From NCBI GenBank assembly GCA_016748015.1, contig JAAOMT010000420.1, forward strand, positions 226,602-290,601: a DNA stretch of 64,000 bases. Direction: 5' to 3'. Under the pieces are notes generated by a model, which was not told where the DNA came from, did not search any database, and worked only from the letters and a program-made list of their open reading frames with translations. Position 1 is the stretch's first letter; each line of letters begins with the position of its first letter. Positions 58,693 through 64,000 of the stretch are shown piece after piece. The stretch is from Geosiphon pyriformis (Eukaryota > Glomeromycota > Glomeromycetes > Archaeosporales > Geosiphonaceae). Made by a program: the position numbers and the translations under genes.

Positions 58693-61325
58693 ATGCCAAA
58701 CAAAAAGAATAAATTTCACAAGTTACCACCTACCCAAACCGAGTTTGATGAGAAGGGTGGAAAAATAAAACGTATCAAAACATGGGCAGACATTGAACAT
58801 GACTCAGAAGACGAGTGTAAGAAATATGCATGATTAAAATTTTATGATATGAATGAGTTTTAACCAAAGTCCTATTGATAATTTAAATTCGGTTTTTTGT
58901 TAGTTCATGATGGCAGAGAAAAAATCTTCTTTGACGCCCATAAAAAGAATCAAATTTATGGTAACTTTCTATAATTAAGTCACCAAAGATATCTCCCGCC
59001 ATTTGGTATTCAAAAATTTTGTTTTTAGATCATGAACTTGAATTATCCGAAGAGGAAGTGCTCCCCTTTAAAACAGATGAAAGCTCTGTTGAAGAACTAG
59101 AAGAGGGTGAATCTGAAGAACTAGAAGAGGATGAGCCAAGTAGAAAGATTACATTATCTGACAGTGATCAAGAAATGGATAATAATTCAGAGGAGGAATT
59201 CGACTCGCAAACATGGGGACACTCTAAATCCGCTTATTATAACGCTGATGATTTGTCAGATTTGGATGAGGCCAAAGAAGAGGAGGCGGAGGCTTTGAGG
59301 TTGCGGAAGAAAAGAATTAGCAAGATGGCAGAGGAAGATTTTTTGGAAAATCATGATGGAGCTCAATGGAAATTTGGAGCATTAGAAAAAGTATTTTACT
59401 ATTTTATTTATGAGAAAATTCAAAGTTATAAATAATTCTTGTCATTTTTTAGGATGAACAAAATGACCGACAACTGATTGAAAGTGTCAATCAAGATTTA
59501 TCAAAAATTTCTATGGAAAAGTAAGCTATTTTTTAATTGTACTGCTTCATATAGTTTCCCTCAAAATTATAATAGCTTTTTAAATATTCAATTCCATTTA
59601 GTAATTCAGAAGAAGTATTACACCTTCAAAAGCGCGTTAATCTGCCGCGTGATGAGCTTCTCAAAATCCTTCAAAATAATTCACCCGAATTGATTGAATT
59701 GGCAAACGAATTTCGGGAAAAATTATCCTTGGCCAAAAGTCTCTCATCCATCTTGGAAAAGTTCGGTCATGTTTTTTTAAAGTTCTATTATTTGAATTTG
59801 AATGTCTTGATATCTAACACTCGAACATTTTTATAAAATTAGAGCAAACCAAAATATCAAACCTAATGAACAAGCACACACCATCATCAAACTAAAATAC
59901 CAAACCTTGATCAATTATTTGACAAACATTTCCTTCTATTTTGTGCTAAAATCAACTTCAACTCCTAGACTGCAGGAACATCCGATTTTCGATGCATTAG
60001 TGGATTTCAAAAAAACTTTGAATAAAATTGAGTCATTGGAAAATATGATGAAAGACTCCATCAAGGAGTTCACTGATAAAGTTGAACGTTCAGAGAAAGA
60101 TGGTGCGTTGATTCCTTTTTGTTTTCAGTCCACTGAATAGTATTTTATGTTAGTAAGTTTGTAATCTGACTACTTCGACTTTATAATTCAATATTAGATC
60201 TTTCAAGGACTACTGATTCCACTCAAGCTCCACCTCGAGTTAATCCCAAATCAGTACTTAAGACCAGTAAAAATTTAAAAAATGCCCCTACAACTAAAAA
60301 AGTAACAATTATCACCCCTGACCATTCCGATGATGATTATAAGGATTATTATAGAGAAACTGAAAAAAATTTAGCGAATTCAAATTCATATTGGCTTATG
60401 TCGATTATGGGAGAAGAGTTTAGGAGTTTGAAAAATAAAAATAAATTCAAGCGAAAAAGGGTGTGTTACATATTGATGACCGATATTGCAAATATAAAAA
60501 TCATTTATTAAATTCTCTGCTTTCTAATTGAAATAGAACTCAACAGATCTTGGGGATCTTGATGTTTTGGACGAAATTGACGCCGAGGAAAAGGCTCAAA
60601 AGAAGAATTCATTACGCCATTACACAGCACGAGTTAACCAGGTTATAAAATTTTGTTAGATATTTATCCTCATTTAAGGAAGAACGAGAAAATTTAAAGT
60701 TGACATTTATATATTTTGTATAGAATTTGGTTAAAAGAACTAAATTCCAGCGCTATAGTGGGGATGCTGATATTCCTTACAAAGATCAAAAGATCACAGA
60801 GGTTAAGGAGCCCGGGAATCTTTCAGGAAGTGCCGATCTAGACGATCAAGATTGGGACGACGATGATAAACGAGTTTCTTTAGAAATGGATCAGCAAGAT
60901 CCTAATGATTATTATGACCAAATGAAAGAGGTCAAAAAGGCACAAAAATTACAGAAGAAGATACAATATGAGGCTCAAGTTGAGGCGAAGAGGTATTAAC
61001 TATTGCAATTGTGATCTTTCCTTGGAAAGACTTTGGATTAGTGGTAACAAATTTAAATAACAATAGGCGTATACACGAGGATTCCAATAATCTGTTGGAG
61101 GGTGCCAAACGGCAGATTAACTATCAGATTCTCAAAAATAAGGGCTTAACACCTCATCGTAAGAAAGAACAACGAAATCCTAGAGTAAAACATCGTCAGA
61201 AATACGAGAAGGCGAAAAAGAAGATTAAGAGCGTCAGGCATGTTGTGACACCACAAGAAGGCTCATACGGCGGAGAAAAGACTGGAATAAAGATAGGACT
61301 ATCGAGAAGTATAAAATTGGGATAA
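58693..61325 (+). CDS. UTP3: SSU processome component Sas10/Utp3
   Basis: The start at 58693 gives MPNKKNKFHKLPPTQTEFDE. A long acidic region follows (VEELEEGESEELEEDEPS, ISKMAEEDFL), then the Sas10/Utp3/C1D domain (LLKILQNNSPELIELANEFRE, IKLKYQTLINYLTNISFYF, HPIFDALVDFKKTLNKIE). The diagnostic C-terminal Sas10 domain comes last: GAKRQINYQILKNKGLTPHR, KKEQRNPRVKHRQKYEKAKK and GGEKTGIKIGLSRSIKLG. About ten exons with short GT-AG introns are present. The protein acts in the nucleolus in U3 snoRNP-dependent 18S rRNA maturation. The stop is at 61323-61325. Its internal acidic stretch is low-complexity, so exon edges there are less certain. Confidence 0.92.
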
Positions 61326-63729
61326 GAACAGAACAAAGATCGGGAAGGCAGAATTGATAACAAATCATTATTCGTAGACTCTTTTTCATGCAAAAGAGAT
61401 TCGCGATTAAAAATTACGTTGCAAAAACAAGATTTGCCAAATAGCTTGTTCCAGTACTGCTGATCTAATATTTCTTGACGATGAAATAAAATTTACAACC
61501 CATCCTTATTTTCTAAAATTGCAAGGCTACAAGAGTCAAATTGATATGTAAATTTGCATTGAAAGCAATTTACAAACTTATTTTTAAATTCTTTATTTCA
61601 TTTTTTTTTTAATGAGTGTAGCCCTCCCACTGTCTACGCATATAGAGTCTATCATAAACGTGAGTCGCACATTTTTTCACAAGTGACTATGTTTAATAAA
61701 TTAATTTGATATATTAAAAATTATTATTTTAAATACCAATTTATCTTATTTTAATAATATTCAATTAAATATATTTTTAAAATTATTATTTAATTTCATT
61801 AAAAAATAATTTTATTTATTTATTTTATATTAATTAATTTCCAAAAAACTTTTTTAATTTTATACATTTTTATAAATACAATTAATTTTATAAGCTTTTT
61901 TTTCTTGTTGATTTTTTGACCACCCAAAGTTAATAAGCTATATATCATATTTTTTGTTTTACATATGGGACAGACTGCAACAAAACCAGACAAAGTAAAA
62001 CTGCTGACCACCACAGATTTATCTGGTCTCTGTTCTTCTTTTAAGGGCACATTTAGTTTGTTAATATTATTATTATTATTAATTTTGGCACTTTATTAAA
62101 AGCGAGACAACAATTACTATTAAATTGTTTTGAACTTGACTAATTCGAAACGTGACTTTTGTTTTCAATTTGTACACAACTCATTATTTGATTTGACAAA
62201 TGTTTCAAGTCCATAGTGAATGTTCATAATTCTGATTGGCATTTAATAAACTGGAAGATTGGTTATAAAACCAGCTAAAAAAAACAAACTACAATCAATC
62301 GAATTACAATTGCATTATAAAAAGCATTAATTTATTCTACAAAAATCAAATAACAAAATGCTCACATTCATTATTGAAATCTTCTGCTACTTTTGATCAT
62401 GTTTATCGCTGGTACTTCGCTATATTATAAACTCACACATTATAATTTAAACACTTTTCTAAGTGATAAAATCAAGAACAACTGAATCAAAATACCAGCT
62501 GTTCATTGAGCAAAAATACTTATAAAGTATAATATGTTTATGGATAAAACTTCTGAGTTGAACTAAGTCTTATTCAACAAAGTGGTTACAAAATTTTATA
62601 AACTATGTGAAAGAAAAAGCATTATTGCCTTCATTCTAAAAGGCCAATTTTCGAGAAAAAATAGTCGAACTCTAAATAAAAAATAAAACTCGCAAATTGT
62701 TTCAACTTAATAAAAATGTGGTCTTTTAGTTAATCCATACACATATAGAAAATAAAATAACATGACATTATCTCTTTGAGTTTATTGCGATTGGTCAGAA
62801 CATTAAAATTGCTATTATAGTAACTTTTAAATCATCCAATTTTATTAGATTCACTATGAAACCTAAAAATTACAGTATAATTAAAAGTATTTTAAAGAAA
62901 GAACAGAGTAAAAAAAATCTCATTATAAATTTTTAAAAATAAATAATATTCAAACACTTAAAACTTATTTCAGAAAAAAAATTACTTATGAAATTTATCA
63001 AGAAAAAAAAAATTATAATTAACAAAAGAAATTTAATTTCAAGTTATAAAAAACCAAGAAAAAACTAAAAACTAAAAGAAAATTAAACTTTTTTAATTAT
63101 TTGTGTAATTAATGTTATACAAAAAAACAATTTTACTTAATTTTATTAAAAATCTTTTGTTATTATTTTTTTTAAAATATAAGATACATAATTATTTAGA
63201 TTAATTAATAATAATTGTTTTTTTTTAATAATTATTTGGTTAAGTTTAAACTAAGATAAAGATAATTATTATTGCTTTTTAAATAATTAAAAACTTTTTG
63301 TAATTTAGCTTTATTATTATTATTATTATTAACTTTTATGTATATATAAATTATAAATTATGTAAATTAAAAAATACAAATTTTTAAACAATTTTTAAAG
63401 TTTATAACAAAAACTAATTTTACTTTAAAAATTAAAAACTAATTTTTAATTAATATTTATAACAAATAATTAATTAATAATTTATGATACAAAACTTATA
63501 AACCTTGTTTATTAATTTTTAATAAACTAAATAAATATAATATCTAATGATTAACAATAATCGAACTGTTAAATTATTTAATCATATTATTTTCCAGTTA
63601 ATTATTCTTTAGTTAATCATTTTTAATAACTTTTAATAACATTAGAAAAATCAGTAAGTTAAAATATAAAATTCTTCATTTTTTATATGATGTAAACGAT
63701 GATGACGACACATCTAATATTTAGGTGCT
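61326..63729. other. AT-rich intergenic region
   Basis: 2.4 kb, increasingly AT-rich to the right (62,900-63,600 is nearly all A/T). The only frame of interest is minus 62050-61820 (76 codons, with a single CPIC pair in SGFVAVCPICKTKN), for which I see no family. A short (ATT)n run lies near 62067-62080 and another near 63311-63329. Confidence 0.5.
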
Positions 63730-63995
63730 CTATGAGAGAAATGAATCGTCGAATTCTTCATCTATTTCAAACCATTTTAAAGTTAAATATCAATAAAAAT
63801 AATTAACATCATTATTAAAACAAATTTAAAGTGCTTACCGATTTTGTCAAATTTATTAGAGCTTGAGAAGTCAAATAGATAACTTGAGCTATTGGGATAT
63901 TCCAGATCTGAAAAAAAGACGTTTAAATCAAAAAAGTTATTTACCTAGTAAAAAAAATACCAAATAAAAGGCTTACCATATATAGGGTTTGACAT
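63730..63995 (-). CDS. Possible small spliced gene at the right edge (partial)
   Basis: Three exons on the minus strand join in frame through two GT-AG introns: ATG at 63995 (MSNPIY), then DLEYPNSSSYLFDFSSSNKF, then DEEFDDSFLS and a stop at 63730-63732. Both donors are GTAAGC and the acceptors are CAG and TAG, as in the island genes. As drawn it encodes only about 39 residues, so the ATG may be internal to a larger gene that continues outside the window. The product is unknown. Confidence 0.4.
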
Positions 63996-64000
63996 TAATT

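Noticed and set aside
61820-62050. 76-codon minus frame with a CPIC pair
   Set aside because: There is no partner Cys pair, no family, and a Lys/Ile-rich low-complexity end; kept only as a remark.
1-64000. tRNA or rRNA genes
   Set aside because: I found no A-box/B-box pair or rRNA-like stretch by eye; a covariance-model scan would be needed to be certain.

Overview
The window looks like nuclear DNA of a filamentous fungus with a very AT-rich, repeat-loaded genome, most likely an arbuscular mycorrhizal fungus (Glomeromycotina, Rhizophagus-like). The reasons are genes with many short GT-AG introns and fungal-type products (Bub2, Imo32/ABHD11-like, Atp10, Sas10/Utp3), together with RNase H-bearing LINEs and a Harbinger fragment that I recognise from memory as Rhizophagus-type families. 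The species call is inference.

Region 1 (1-40,990) is almost entirely transposable elements. Three copies of one Ty3/gypsy-like family (A, minus strand, cut by the left edge; B and C, plus strand, about 9.87 kb each) and one solo LTR share LTRs of about 980 bp with TGTTACC...GGTAACA ends. Each full copy has a single-frame gag-protease-[Cys-rich domain]-[dUTPase]-RT-RNase H-integrase reading region, now broken by stops and indels. After it comes a separate 240-codon ORF that runs through the polypurine tract into the 3' LTR. These elements sit in older LINEs. A plus-strand LINE 3' part (RNase H, zinc finger, C-terminus; 9,421-22,096) is interrupted by an unassigned insert of about 1.07 kb and by B. 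A minus-strand LINE (39,851 down to about 22,195) is interrupted by an LTR-like element X (which itself holds a 12-bp repeat array split by the solo LTR) and by C. The insertions can be undone on paper, because the LINE frame joins across them and 4-bp target duplications are visible (ACAT, CTAT, ACGG). Substitutions between copies are almost all transitions, with many CG to TG/CA changes, as expected of methylated, silenced DNA.

Region 2 (40,994-61,325) is a compact gene island: ATP10, a DNAJC17/Cwc23-like J-protein, phenylalanine hydroxylase, an ABHD11/Imo32-like hydrolase, a cytochrome b5-fold MAPR-like membrane protein, a Yvh1/DUSP12-type zinc-domain-only protein, RAD51B, an F-box/LRR protein, an unassigned acidic protein, BUB2 and SAS10/UTP3. 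Neighbours are mostly convergent or divergent, with 160-360 bp gaps. The products serve mitochondrial assembly, splicing, amino-acid metabolism, DNA repair, mitotic exit and ribosome biogenesis. I see no pathway cluster. One small palindromic MITE-like element and a broken Harbinger transposase fragment lie between PAH and ABHD11.

Region 3 (61,326-64,000) is AT-rich intergenic DNA ending in a possible small spliced gene on the minus strand at the right edge.
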